Shown: positions 8,929-18,032 of the stretch, one piece after another | How positions within the stretch are numbered: the stretch's first letter is position 1 | Layout of the letters: each line of letters starts with the position of its first letter | Assembly: GCF_900129275.1 (NCBI RefSeq) | Contig: NZ_FQUX01000005.1 | Coordinates: 124,001-188,000, forward strand | DNA from: Arenibacter palladensis | GTDB lineage: Bacteria > Bacteroidota > Bacteroidia > Flavobacteriales > Flavobacteriaceae | Reading direction: 5' to 3' | Length of the DNA: 64,000 bases | Translations under genes and position numbers: made by a program | The notes under the pieces: model-generated | The model's database searches: none | What the model was told of the DNA's origin: nothing | Seen by the model: the letters and a program-made list of their open reading frames with translations, nothing else

Positions 8929-9294
8929 ATGAAACTATCAAAAACAGAAGAAGAATTAATGAACCACCTCTGGAAGCTCAACAAAGCTTTTATGAAGGAT
9001 CTGTTGGAGGTCTATCCGGAACCCAAACCGGCCACCACTACCGTGGCTACCTTATTAAAGCGAATGACGGACAAAGGCTTTGTTGGATATAACTTGCTTG
9101 GCAACGCTAGACAATACTACCCTTTGGTAAAGAAAAAAGACTATTTCTCCAAACACTTGGACGGACTCATAAAAACTTTTTTTAACGATAGTGCTTCCCA
9201 GTTTGCTTCCTTCTTTGCCCAAGAAACCGATTTGAGCAAGGAAGAACTGGAAGAATTAAGAAACTTGATCGATACCGAAATTAAAAACAAATAA
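8929..9294 (+). CDS. BlaI/MecI/CopY-family repressor
   Basis: Winged-helix repressor of about 121 residues from the ATG at 8929 ('MKLSKTEEELMNHLWKL'). The recognition helix region 'KPATTTVATLLKRMTDKGFV' and wing 'NARQYYPLVKKKDY' match the BlaI family. The C-terminal half should form the dimer and carry the protease-sensitive site. An in-frame ATG at 8899 exists but lies inside the promoter palindrome, so the later start is preferred. The stop is 2 bp before the M56 gene, as in blaI-blaR1 pairs. It probably represses its own two-gene operon until the M56 protein is activated. The signal is unknown; there is no beta-lactamase gene nearby. Confidence 0.88.
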   Translation: MKLSKTEEELMNHLWKLNKAFMKDLLEVYPEPKPATTTVATLLKRMTDKGFVGYNLLGNARQYYPLVKKKDYFSKHLDGLIKTFFNDSASQFASFFAQETDLSKEELEELRNLIDTEIKNK

Positions 9295-9296
9295 TC

Positions 9297-11498
9297 ATGT
9301 GGATCTATCTTTTAAAATTTAGTGCGTGTTTGGCCATACTCCTGCTATTTTACAAGTTAGCGCTGGAGAAGGTCCATATTCATCATATTAAAAGATATTA
9401 TCTGCTTTCTGCATTTCTCATTTCCCTAAGTATTCCCTTAATCACCTTTACCCAATATGTTACCGTAACCTTAGGGCCGTCCCTGATTGAAACGTACATT
9501 GACCAAACCAGTAGTAATCCCATAGAAAACAAAACCAACAACGAGCCATTATTACCCATTATTCTATGGTGCATTTACGTTTTAGGGGTATTCATTTTCG
9601 CACTAAAGTTCTTTGGGAACCTCAGGGCGTTGATCAAAAATATTAAGCATAATCCCAAACTGAAATCGGGACGTATCCATCATGTACTACTTCAAGAACT
9701 GATTGCTCCGCACACTTTTTTAAGCTATATTTTTTTTAACAGAACCAATTACGAATCCCAGAAAATTCCGCAAGAAGTTTTTTGGCATGAGGAAACCCAT
9801 GCATTACAAAAACACAGTTTGGATATCTTACTGTTGGAGCTGATTCAAATTGTCTTCTGGTTTCACCCATTGATTTACTGGGCAAAGCATTTGGTAAAAC
9901 TGAATCACGAATTTTTGGCGGACCAGGCCGTTTTAAAAAGAGGGACTAGTGTTCCCAACTATCAAAACTTGGTATTGGCATTCTCATCAAATGCCGTAAC
10001 ATCCCCTTTGGCAAACGCCATTCATTATTCATCAATCAAAAAACGAATCGTCATCATGAAAACACAAACATCAAAAAGAGCCATTTGGCTTAAAGGTTTA
10101 TTGTTAATCCCATTAATGGCCCTCCTACTCTACAGTTTTAGCACCAAAGAGGTTCTTGAAATTCAAGAAATCGAGACCGTTACTATTGAGCAGCACTACC
10201 AAAAAGAAACAATAATAGAGGATATAGAACAGGAAAAAATTAATGATTCAAGAAATCAAAATATTCCAACACAAGAAATTTCTATAGCCATTAATAAAAA
10301 AGGACAGTTGTTGGTCAATGTTGATTTGGTTAAAATCGAAGACTTAAAATCGCACCTACTTAAATACAACCAAGGCCTAACAAAAGAACAAAGGGAGCAA
10401 AGCGTTAGGGCCGTTATTAGTGTAGAGAAAGAAACTCCGGCCAATATCATTAAACAAGTAGATGCCATTTTAATGGACTATGGTGTTGCCACCATAGATA
10501 TTAAAGGACCAACAATATCCCCAAATCAAGTCGGGGCCACCAAAACCGAAATAAAGGAATTCAACATCCTTGCCAAAAAATACAATGCTCAACCCCAAGA
10601 AACAAGGGTTATTCCATTGAAGGACCTAAAGACATTAGAAACTATTTACGGTCGTATGAGCAATAAGCAAAAACAGCAGGCTCTGCCCTTTCCAGAATGC
10701 CCACCAGTTCCACCAGCCCCTGATCCTGCTCCTGCCCCAAAGATGGTTCCAACCATAAAAAAAGGTGAACCAAGTCCTATTCCACCTGTTCCAACACCGC
10801 CAAAGACAGAAACAAAAGTTGACCATGAAGAAGCGTTAGGAAACGATAATCATATCTCAAGAAAAGTGGTGTCGAAAGCGAAAATAGTACCCGTTGTTAG
10901 CTCCGATTTCCCACCGCCTCCTCCAACCATAGCATACCATCGCTCTACCGAAAATTATTCCAAAAAAGTAAAAAATGCCATGGAAAGCTATTTAAAAAAA
11001 GCTAAAATCTATAGGGCTGAAGTCTCCAATTACCATTACGAGCACAAGGGCAGTATTGATGAACTGAAAAAAACCTATTATGAAGTTATGAAATTATACT
11101 CGGCATATAAAAATATTGCTTTGGAGGAAAATGTTTATGTGCATCCGGTCCCTTTATATTCTGACCCTAAGGGAGAGTTTGGAAATCCAGATTCCACACT
11201 AAATAAGGAAGAAGATAATATTACAGCACCAACTTCTCAAACTAGCACCGATCAAAAACTAAAGGCTATAACGGAGCCTTCCGTATATTATGGAAAATTG
11301 CACACCGTACCTCAGCCGCCACCTCAGCCTAACCCCAATCCAGTGATTTATATAAAGGAATTGGCCGAAAATGGAGCGACCTTTTATATAGGCCCCCATC
11401 AATATAAGACGACTGAAGCAATGGAATTGGTTCGAAAGAGTGAAGATCCTAGCATTGATGTAAGCGATTACCCCATCGTGAGACTGGGCGGTTGTTGA
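9297..11498 (+). CDS. M56 (BlaR1-like) membrane metallopeptidase with ExbD/TolR-like domain
   Basis: 733 residues. Membrane helices at about 3-20, 35-55 and 85-105 precede the zinc protease motif 'WHEETHALQKH' (HExxH near 163-167), and the further Glu comes in 'NHEFLADQAV'. A last helix follows at about 262-282. The periplasmic part starts with a segment near 326-405 ('EISIAINKKGQLLVNVD', 'DLKSHLLKY', 'AVISVEKETP', 'AILMDYGVATIDI') that has the strand-helix order of the ExbD/TolR periplasmic domain. After that come proline-rich linkers (about 460-550 and 665-690). It lacks the penicillin-binding sensor domain of true BlaR1. It would cleave or trigger loss of the BlaI repressor encoded just upstream. 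The ExbD-like reading is by eye. Confidence 0.82.
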   Translation: MWIYLLKFSACLAILLLFYKLALEKVHIHHIKRYYLLSAFLISLSIPLITFTQYVTVTLGPSLIETYIDQTSSNPIENKTNNEPLLPIILWCIYVLGVFIFALKFFGNLRALIKNIKHNPKLKSGRIHHVLLQELIAPHTFLSYIFFNRTNYESQKIPQEVFWHEETHALQKHSLDILLLELIQIVFWFHPLIYWAKHLVKLNHEFLADQAVLKRGTSVPNYQNLVLAFSSNAVTSPLANAIHYSSIKKRIVIMKTQTSKRAIWLKGLLLIPLMALLLYSFSTKEVLEIQEIETVTIEQHYQKETIIEDIEQEKINDSRNQNIPTQEISIAINKKGQLLVNVDLVKIEDLKSHLLKYNQGLTKEQREQSVRAVISVEKETPANIIKQVDAILMDYGVATIDIKGPTISPNQVGATKTEIKEFNILAKKYNAQPQETRVIPLKDLKTLETIYGRMSNKQKQQALPFPECPPVPPAPDPAPAPKMVPTIKKGEPSPIPPVPTPPKTETKVDHEEALGNDNHISRKVVSKAKIVPVVSSDFPPPPPTIAYHRSTENYSKKVKNAMESYLKKAKIYRAEVSNYHYEHKGSIDELKKTYYEVMKLYSAYKNIALEENVYVHPVPLYSDPKGEFGNPDSTLNKEEDNITAPTSQTSTDQKLKAITEPSVYYGKLHTVPQPPPQPNPNPVIYIKELAENGATFYIGPHQYKTTEAMELVRKSEDPSIDVSDYPIVRLGGC

Positions 11499-11519
11499 TG
11501 TTCGCAATCCAAACAAAAC

Positions 11520-12330
11520 TTAAAGCAGTCCTGCAAGGTTTTAAAAACCTTGTAGGACTATAACCAACCCCTAACTGAGATACCTAGAAGGTTCCAAATA
11601 AGCCTTGCAGGATTGGAAGCAAGCCTAAACGGGAAAAAACCTGACAAGCAATCATTTCCTAACACCATACCTACAAGGTTATGCAAACCTTGCAGGATTA
11701 GTAGCAGGCCGATAAAAAGTTAAAAAAGTGGCTCCCCACCCTGGACAGGGAGGGGTGGATTCTTTACCGACAGCGGGTCGTGAAAGAAGACGGGGCGGGT
11801 GGAAATCCCTTAGCAATGGGGATTGCACCTATAGCCACATCACAATAGCTCAAGGATGTGCTCTACCCCTTCCGCCATCCCGACAAAATGGTCGGGATGC
11901 CACCTTCCCCTACACACCGTTGGCTAGTCCTGCAAGGTTTCCAAAACCTTGTAGGACTAAAACCATCACCCAAGGGAGATACCTAAATGGTTCAAAATAA
12001 ACCTTGCAGGATTAGAAACAAGCCGATAAAAAGTTAAAAAAGTGGCTCCCCACCCTGGACGGGGTGGGGTGGATTCTTTACCGACAGCGTGTCGGGAAAG
12101 AAGACGGGGCGGGTAGAAAGCCTGTAACTATCAAGGTTTGCACCAATAGCCACATAACAGCAGTCCAAGGATGCGCCCTACCCCTTCCACCTTCCCCTAC
12201 ATGGGGAAGGAGCTCCCATGTCCTAGCCATCACAAAGCAGTCCTGCAAGGTTTTCAAAACCTTGTAGGACTAAAACCATCACCCAACTGAGATACCTAAA
12301 TTGTTCAAAATAAACCTTGCAGCATTAGGG
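11520..12330. repeat. Composite palindromic repeat cluster B
   Basis: Same parts as cluster A, filling the 0.8 kb between the M56 gene and the CBS gene. Palindromes of the CCTGCAAGGTT/AACCTTGTAGG type lie at 11527-11559, 11668-11697, 11926-11958 and 12239-12271, with decayed copies near 11581, 11981 and 12293. GC-rich cores are at about 11732-11805 and 12046-12120. Between units there are smaller hairpins such as CCCGAC/GTCGGG (about 11878-11896) and CTTCCCC/GGGGAAG (about 12191-12210). Apparent ORFs (for example 11728-12000) follow the repeat and have no independent support. Confidence 0.85.
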
Positions 12331-12338
12331 ACAGGACA

Positions 12339-12393
12339 CAAAAAAGCCAAGAGACCCAAATGTCCTAAGAATAAGAATTAAGGTCTCTTGGCT
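12339..12393 (-). terminator. Terminator of the CBS-domain gene
   Basis: A perfect 12-bp stem AGCCAAGAGACC / GGTCTCTTGGCT (12345-12356 with 12382-12393) has a 25-base loop and is followed on the minus strand by six T residues. It lies 17 bp beyond the CBS gene stop. The loop is long but the stem and T-run are clear. Confidence 0.75.
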
Positions 12394-12409
12394 CCAAACT
12401 ATACTTATA

Positions 12410-12829
12410 CTAATATTGTTCCAATAAGTAATTCAACAAATCGGTAGTAGTAACAATCCCTACCAAGTCTCCATTCTCAACCACTGGCAAAGCATGAAAT
12501 TCCTTTTTGGCCAAAATCTCCGCTACCTCTTTAATGGTCAATGAGGGGGCAATATGTACTGGATCTTTCACCATTACCTGTTCTATGCTCAACATATTGT
12601 AAACTGCTGTGTCCACCTGGGAATCATCCTCTCCATATGTATCCACAAAACTGATTCGCAATAAATCCGTTAAACTTAATATTCCAATAATTTTTTTATT
12701 GCTTACAACTGGGATATGGCGAATCTTATGCTTTTCGAACAATTTTTCAGCATCCAATAGGCTATTAGTGTGATTTATTGTAACTAAATCCGTTGTCATA
12801 ATTTTTGATACTGGCTCTCTTTTTTTCAT
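12410..12829 (-). CDS. Two-CBS-domain protein
   Basis: 139 residues made almost only of two CBS motifs (about 6-58 and 76-136). Each has the typical 'PV..NKKIIGILSLTDLL' and 'PVVENGDLVGIVTTTDLL' endings. Stand-alone CBS pairs bind adenine nucleotides and often work in stress or energy sensing; the partner is unknown. The gene is alone among repeat clusters B and C, has its own terminator, and carries an FNR-like box 154 bp upstream, which suggests control by oxygen. A regulatory role is inferred from the family only. Confidence 0.88.
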   Translation of the reverse strand: MKKREPVSKIMTTDLVTINHTNSLLDAEKLFEKHKIRHIPVVSNKKIIGILSLTDLLRISFVDTYGEDDSQVDTAVYNMLSIEQVMVKDPVHIAPSLTIKEVAEILAKKEFHALPVVENGDLVGIVTTTDLLNYLLEQY

Positions 12830-12951
12830 ACTTATTTATATTTTGAAATTGCTTAATATTTGGCCGGTTTAAAATCGGAGCACCAATACTCCGATGGCAG
12901 GAACTCGTCGTAAAACCAAAAGGTCCGTTTTGCCCGTTTAAACCAACACAC

Positions 12952-12994
12952 TAAAGGTCGCCAACATTCCTAACTTAAAACATGATATAAGTCA
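12952..12994 (-). promoter_or_regulatory. FNR-like box upstream of the CBS gene
   Basis: TGAT-ATAA-GTCA at 12983-12994 fits TGAY-N4-RTCA. On the minus strand a weak -7-like element, GACCTTTA (12959-12952), begins 29.5 bp from its centre, the same distance as at the other FNR-like boxes in this window. The -7 match is the weakest of the set, and the implied leader is about 115 nt. Confidence 0.5.
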
Positions 12995-13029
12995 GCCTAA
13001 ACAAAGATCCAGTAATAATTAGGGTCATA

Positions 13030-14040
13030 AAAACTTGCAGGACGAAAGCCCTAAGATAAGATTGATCCCCACTAGGCTTTGGAAACCTTGCTGGATTGGA
13101 AACAAACCTAAACGGAAAACAGATAAACATTCGCGTCCTTACACCACACCTACAAGGTTAAAAAAACCTCGCAGGACTCAAGCACCTAGCTAACCAAGAC
13201 TTCCTGATAAATTAAAATGCTCTTATTCCATACCTACAAGGTTCAAAATAAACCTTGCAGGATTAGGGACAGGCAGACACAAAGCCAAAAGTTTCTTTAC
13301 CGACAGCGAGTCGGGAAAGAAGACGGGGCGGGTAGAAAACCCATAAAGATAAATATTGCACCAATAGCCACATCACAACAGTCCAAGGATGCTCCCTACC
13401 CCTTCCGCCATCCCGACAACAAGGTCGGGATGACACCTTCCCCTACATGGGGAAGGCACTCCTATTTCCTGTCCATGACATAGCAGTCCTGCAAGGTTTC
13501 AAAAACCTTGTAGGACTCAAGCAACTAGCTAACCAAGACTTCCTGATAAATTAAAATGCTCTTACTCCATACCTACAAAGTTCAAAATAAACCTTGCAGG
13601 ATAAGGCACAGGCAGACACAAAGCCAAAAGTTTCTTTACCGACAGCGGGTCGGGAAAGAAGACGGGGCAGGTGGAAAGCCATTAACAATAGGGATTGCAC
13701 CAATAGCCACATCACAATAACACAAGGGTGTGCCCTACCCCTTCCGCCATCCCAACAATAAGATCGGGATGCCACCTTCCCCTACATGGGGAAGGAGCTC
13801 CCATTTCCTGTCCATGACATAGCAGTCCTGCAAGGTTTCCAAAACCTTGTAGGACTAAAACCATCACTCAAAGGAGATACCTAAAAGATTCAAAATAAAC
13901 CTTGCAGGATTGAAAACAAGACTAAACGGAATACCCATTAAGCTATCAAACCCTTACACTATACCTACAAGGTTAGGCAAACCTCGTAGGATTGGAAGCA
14001 AGCCCTTAAACCTACAAGGTTTAAAAAACCTTGCAGGATT
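13030..14040. repeat. Composite palindromic repeat cluster C
   Basis: Third cluster with the same parts. CCTGCAAGGTT/AACCTTGTAGG palindromes are at 13147-13177, 13485-13517, 13824-13856, 13962-13991 and 14009-14038, with decayed copies near 13070, 13231, 13570 and 13878. GC-rich cores are at about 13289-13340 and 13630-13680; these lack the left CCCTG-CAGGG arm seen in A and B. Two stretches from about 13180 to 13500 and from 13517 to 13840 are close copies of each other, i.e. a tandem duplication of a whole unit of about 340 bp. Apparent ORFs (13217-13483, 13551-13775) are repeat by-products. Confidence 0.85.
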
Positions 14041-14080
14041 CGGGCCGAGATGAAATAAAAAGGATGCAGCCGAATTACCC

Positions 14081-15055
14081 TTATTCGTTAATAATCGATT
14101 TTGCCTTGGACTTCACTCTGGCCATAAGTGATTTTTTGGGTGCATTCTCCGGTGCGGTCGTATTTTGTTCCTGGGCATCATTACCATCGTCCACGACCAA
14201 GGATGGACTAGCTTTAGCCACAGTATTGTTGTTTTTATTACCCTCTACCGATGCCCCGGGCATTTTAGTTTTTGTGGACGAAATAATCTCCCCCTGAAGC
14301 CAGGCTTTTACAAAAGTTGTAACTGCCGTACTCACCTCCTTACCAGCTCTATAACAAGCTTTCCATTGGGGCGATTTACTCTCGTATTCCGGATTGACGA
14401 ACTTTCTAATTTTATAATTATCAGGGGCGGTTAATTTGGCATTAAAATCTACGGTTGCCACTAAGCTAAGATATTGTTCCAATTTATCTTTAACCAAGAC
14501 TGCAGGATCTTCAGGATAGTTTTTTTCCCATTTCGTTTTGTTGGGGGTTGGATCTTCATAGATGGCCAAAGTGGCTTTTTGCTCCTGCAACATGGGCTCG
14601 TAAAGGGCTATAGTCTGGGCATTCTCCTTAGGTGCCTTCTTAAAATCGGCCAATTGCACCTCTAAATCCTTGATCATATCCCTCATTCCCTTTAAAACTG
14701 CTTCATCCATTCTAGGTGGCTCGGCACCTGGTTTACTATCGGCCCTTTTCTTCCGGTACACGGCCAAAAACTCTTCACTATTGCAATACATCTTAATGTA
14801 TTCGCATAGTTCTTTGGCCGCCCCTACCTTGTCCCCTTCCACAATAGTAGCGAGCAACTTTAATCTGGGAAGACTCATAAAGTTTGGCTCAACCTCATAA
14901 TTTGCGCCAAAACCTCCTGTAAAATTGGCCATTATATAGTTTTGGGCGTTGGCGTGGTCCATACCCAATTTGGCAATTATATCCTCTCCTATTTTATAGG
15001 CCGATATTCCAAGTAGCCCTAGTATGGCCACTAACATTACATGTTTTGTTTTCAT
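14081..15055 (-). CDS. Secreted protein of unknown function
   Basis: 324 residues with an N-terminal signal or anchor segment (about 6-22, 'VMLVAILGLLGISAYKIG') and no other membrane helix. The body is alpha-helical and charged; two Cys-containing stretches ('KELCEYIKMYCNSEEF' near 83-98 and 'WKACYRAGKEV' near 231-241) may form disulfides. The last 70 residues are low-complexity, rich in Asn, Ser, Ala and Lys. I do not recognise a family. It is transcribed towards repeat cluster C, away from the histidine kinase gene, with 242 bp between the two starts. It may be anchored at the inner membrane and face the periplasm. Confidence 0.75.
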   Translation of the reverse strand: MKTKHVMLVAILGLLGISAYKIGEDIIAKLGMDHANAQNYIMANFTGGFGANYEVEPNFMSLPRLKLLATIVEGDKVGAAKELCEYIKMYCNSEEFLAVYRKKRADSKPGAEPPRMDEAVLKGMRDMIKDLEVQLADFKKAPKENAQTIALYEPMLQEQKATLAIYEDPTPNKTKWEKNYPEDPAVLVKDKLEQYLSLVATVDFNAKLTAPDNYKIRKFVNPEYESKSPQWKACYRAGKEVSTAVTTFVKAWLQGEIISSTKTKMPGASVEGNKNNNTVAKASPSLVVDDGNDAQEQNTTAPENAPKKSLMARVKSKAKSIINE

Positions 15056-15297
15056 TCCAATAAGATTTATAGTTGAACTTAATTAAAAACCCCCTAATGC
15101 TTTAAAAGGAATAGGCAATAATTATACATATTGTCCATTCCACAGATACTTTTATGTAATTAACTATTACATACTCTAAAATTCCACCTAATTAACCACT
15201 TGTACAATCCCCTAAAAACAGGATTTTATTCCCATTAAAAATCATGGAAAAAAGGGATATATTGTATCGGAGCTATGCGTACCTTTAAAGGAGCAAA

Positions 15298-17280
15298 TTG
15301 TACGTCATGTATGCTTTCAACTCTCTGCCTAAATCAGTTGTTTGGTGGTTGCCGCATTTGGCTATAATCCAATTTGCCTTTGGTCAAATTTCCAAACTGG
15401 ATAGTATAGGCCAACAAATAAAAACAACTCCCAACGACACGGTTCTAATCAACCTATATTACCAGTATGGCGAGGAGCTGGCAAATAAATACCCAGACTC
15501 TGCCCTCTGGTACTATAACTTGGCCAAAAAGCATTCAATAGCAACTAAATATGACAGAGGTAGGGCTGCCTATGCCAGTCATGCCATAGAAATCCTAAAT
15601 GCCCAAGGCAAATTTAAAGAAGCACTGGCCTTGTGTAAGGAAGCACTTGCCATATACCAAACCATTGGAAGCAAGAAAGACATAGCGGTAACCCTGATCA
15701 ATATTGGTAGTGAATGGCACTATCTATCAGATTTTCAATTGGCCACGGACAACTATCTTATGGCCCTGAAAATTGCCGAAGAAATGGAGGACATAAGATT
15801 GCAGCGGATCATCAACAACAATCTGGCCTCTATTTTTATCAATCTCAAAGAATTCAAAAAAGGCAAGACCTATGCCATTAAATCACTGGAATTAGCCCAT
15901 ATTCTCAAAAACGACTATGCCATTTCATCGTCCATGTTCAATATCGCAACGGCGGAACTGTATTTAAAGGATTATGACAATGCCCTAAAGCACTATTCAC
16001 AAATAATCCAAATTGGGGAAAGAACCGATGATTACATTCTTATTTTGGACGGTTGGCTGGGTACGGCAGACGTTTACAATGCAAGGCACAACTACGGTGA
16101 AGCCTTAAATTATTACGGCAAGGTAATCTCACTATCTAAAGAAAAGGACGCGCCTGAATATGAAATGTACGCCTACATGGGCCTCTCCGACCTATACAAA
16201 AACACTGGCCAGAACGATGAGTGTGAAGCTTCCATTCTTTCGGGCATAACATTGGCAGAAAAACTGGGTACAAAATATGAACTAAAGGACCTTTACCTAA
16301 AGGCATCGGAAATGGCCGAAAAGGCCCAGAGATATATGGATGCACTGGAATACCGCAAAAAATATGAAACCCTAAACGATTCTGTGGTCGGTGAAAAAAG
16401 TAAATTGAACATAAGTCTATTGGAAGCCAAATTTGAATCAGAAAAAAAGGAGACCATGATATCAAATTTGGAAAACAATAAAAAGATCCAAGAACTATCC
16501 ATTAGCCAGAAAAACAGCTTGAATTATCTTCTGTTCGGAATAATTATGGTCATTTTGCTCACAAGCTATATTTCCTATAGAAATTACCGTCATAAACAGA
16601 AACTACAGACCAATAGGATCAACGAACTTGAAACAGAAAAACAACTTGCGGCAACCGCGGCAGTATTAAAAGGGGAGGAACAGGAAAGAACAAGGTTGGC
16701 CAAAGACCTACATGACGGTTTGGGGGGAATGCTTTCGGGAATCAAATATTCCTTTGAATCTATTAAAGGAAATATGATAATGACCACTGATAACCAGCAA
16801 GTATTTGAACGCAGCATGGACATGTTGGATAGTTCCATTAAAGAAATGCGCAGGGTAGCCCATAACATGATGCCGGAATCTTTACTAAAGTTTGGCCTAG
16901 ACACCGCCCTAAAAGATTTTTGCAACCACATAAACAAGACAGGGGCAGTACAGATCGATTATCTATCCTTAGGATTGGCAAATGCGTCCATAAACCAGAC
17001 CGTAGCCATTACCATCTATAGAATTGTACAGGAACTCATCAACAACACCTTAAAACACGCAAAGGCCGAAACCGTTATTGTACAAATCACCAAAACGGAA
17101 CATCAACTAACCATTACCGTAGAAGACGATGGGGAAGGATTCGATACGCTAATATTAAAAAAATCACAAGGCATGGGCTGGACCAACATTCTACATAGGG
17201 TTGAATTTCTAAAAGGAAATTTAAACGTGGACTCGGAATATAGCAAAGGCACATCTGTACATATAGAATTTAATGTTTAA
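15298..17280 (+). CDS. TPR sensor histidine kinase (NarX/HisKA_3 type)
   Basis: 660 residues. An N-terminal export signal (about 10-30) is followed by a periplasmic region of about seven TPR repeats (about 60-370), a coiled stretch, one membrane helix (about 406-424), then a HisKA_3 dimerisation domain with the phospho-accepting His in 'AKDLHDGLGG' (H472). The ATPase domain has 'IVQELINNTLKHA' (N box) and 'VEDDGEGFD' (G1 box). It ends immediately before the response regulator start, with no gap. This is the common Bacteroidota TPR-kinase layout; the stimulus is unknown, and the TPR region probably binds a protein or peptide partner. Confidence 0.92.
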   Translation: MYVMYAFNSLPKSVVWWLPHLAIIQFAFGQISKLDSIGQQIKTTPNDTVLINLYYQYGEELANKYPDSALWYYNLAKKHSIATKYDRGRAAYASHAIEILNAQGKFKEALALCKEALAIYQTIGSKKDIAVTLINIGSEWHYLSDFQLATDNYLMALKIAEEMEDIRLQRIINNNLASIFINLKEFKKGKTYAIKSLELAHILKNDYAISSSMFNIATAELYLKDYDNALKHYSQIIQIGERTDDYILILDGWLGTADVYNARHNYGEALNYYGKVISLSKEKDAPEYEMYAYMGLSDLYKNTGQNDECEASILSGITLAEKLGTKYELKDLYLKASEMAEKAQRYMDALEYRKKYETLNDSVVGEKSKLNISLLEAKFESEKKETMISNLENNKKIQELSISQKNSLNYLLFGIIMVILLTSYISYRNYRHKQKLQTNRINELETEKQLAATAAVLKGEEQERTRLAKDLHDGLGGMLSGIKYSFESIKGNMIMTTDNQQVFERSMDMLDSSIKEMRRVAHNMMPESLLKFGLDTALKDFCNHINKTGAVQIDYLSLGLANASINQTVAITIYRIVQELINNTLKHAKAETVIVQITKTEHQLTITVEDDGEGFDTLILKKSQGMGWTNILHRVEFLKGNLNVDSEYSKGTSVHIEFNV

Positions 17281-17898
17281 ATGACAACAAGAATATTTAT
17301 AGTTGATGATCATTATATGATCATAGAAGGCATAAGGTCCCTACTACAACATGGAAAGGGATTGGAGTGGATGGGACATGCCATGAATGCAACATCCTGC
17401 ATGGCATTCCTTCAAACACACCAACCACATATTATTTTATTGGACATAAACCTCCCGGACGTAAGTGGAATAGAACTGTGCAAGGAAATAAAAGCCAAAT
17501 ATCCCAAAATTGGGATTATAGGCCTAAGTTCCTACAACCAACAGAGCTACATCAACAAAATTATGGATAATGGGGCTTCAGGCTATGTGCTAAAGAATGC
17601 AACCAAGGAAGAATTATTGGATGCCATTGAAACCGTTATGGACGGCCAAAAATATCTAAGTGAGGAAGCAGCTTTGATCGTTAAAAAAAATGTGGGTTCG
17701 AAAATACCCATCATTACAAGGCGCGAAAAGGAGGTGTTGTCACTTATTTCTGAAGGTCTTACCAATAACCAGATCGCGACCAAACTTTTTATAAGCATCA
17801 CCACCGTAGACACCCACAGAAAGAACTTATTGGCAAAATTCGAAGCTAAAAATACCGCCACCTTGATACGTATGGCTACCCATCTGGAATTTATTTAA
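17281..17898 (+). CDS. LuxR/NarL-family response regulator
   Basis: 205 residues. The receiver domain (about 3-120) has the acidic pair near 9-10, the phospho-acceptor Asp55 in 'IILLDINLPD' and the switch Lys in 'VLKNA'. The C-terminal NarL-type helix-turn-helix is at about 140-200 ('LTNNQIATKLFISITTVDTH'). The ATG directly follows the stop codon of the kinase gene, so the two are translationally coupled and form a two-component pair. Targets are unknown; the DUF4407 gene 134 bp downstream is a candidate but lies after a possible terminator. Confidence 0.94.
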   Translation: MTTRIFIVDDHYMIIEGIRSLLQHGKGLEWMGHAMNATSCMAFLQTHQPHIILLDINLPDVSGIELCKEIKAKYPKIGIIGLSSYNQQSYINKIMDNGASGYVLKNATKEELLDAIETVMDGQKYLSEEAALIVKKNVGSKIPIITRREKEVLSLISEGLTNNQIATKLFISITTVDTHRKNLLAKFEAKNTATLIRMATHLEFI

Positions 17899-17900
17899 GC

Positions 17901-17956
17901 AGGGGCATCCTCTATGCCGCAATGTTGAAAAGCTTTAAAATTAAGCCCCTTTTTTA
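17901..17956 (+). terminator. Possible terminator after the response regulator
   Basis: AGGGGC (17901-17906) pairs with GCCCCT (17945-17950), which is followed by six T residues. The loop holds the small palindrome AAAGCTTT. The outer stem is only six pairs with a long loop, so the call is moderate. Confidence 0.5.
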
Positions 17957-18032
17957 TGATAATTTACTGTAACAAATCATAGGTTTCTACGTTCTAACAG
18001 TCAATTAGAACATCAATCAAAATCAGAACACT

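Noticed and set aside
8781..9092. ORF overlapping the first blaI in another frame
   Set aside because: It overlaps a well-supported BlaI gene, runs through its promoter palindromes, and has no recognisable domain.
8929..11498. Beta-lactam resistance operon
   Set aside because: BlaI/BlaR1-like proteins are present twice, but the penicillin-binding sensor domain and any beta-lactamase gene are absent.
11728..13775. ORFs in clusters B and C (11728-12000, 12064-12267, 13217-13483, 13551-13775)
   Set aside because: Same cause: translations of the composite repeat in either direction, with no conserved start or ribosome-binding sequence.
7391..14040. CRISPR array
   Set aside because: The palindromes are unevenly spaced, the spacers are themselves repeated, the repeat orientation alternates, and there are no cas genes in the window.
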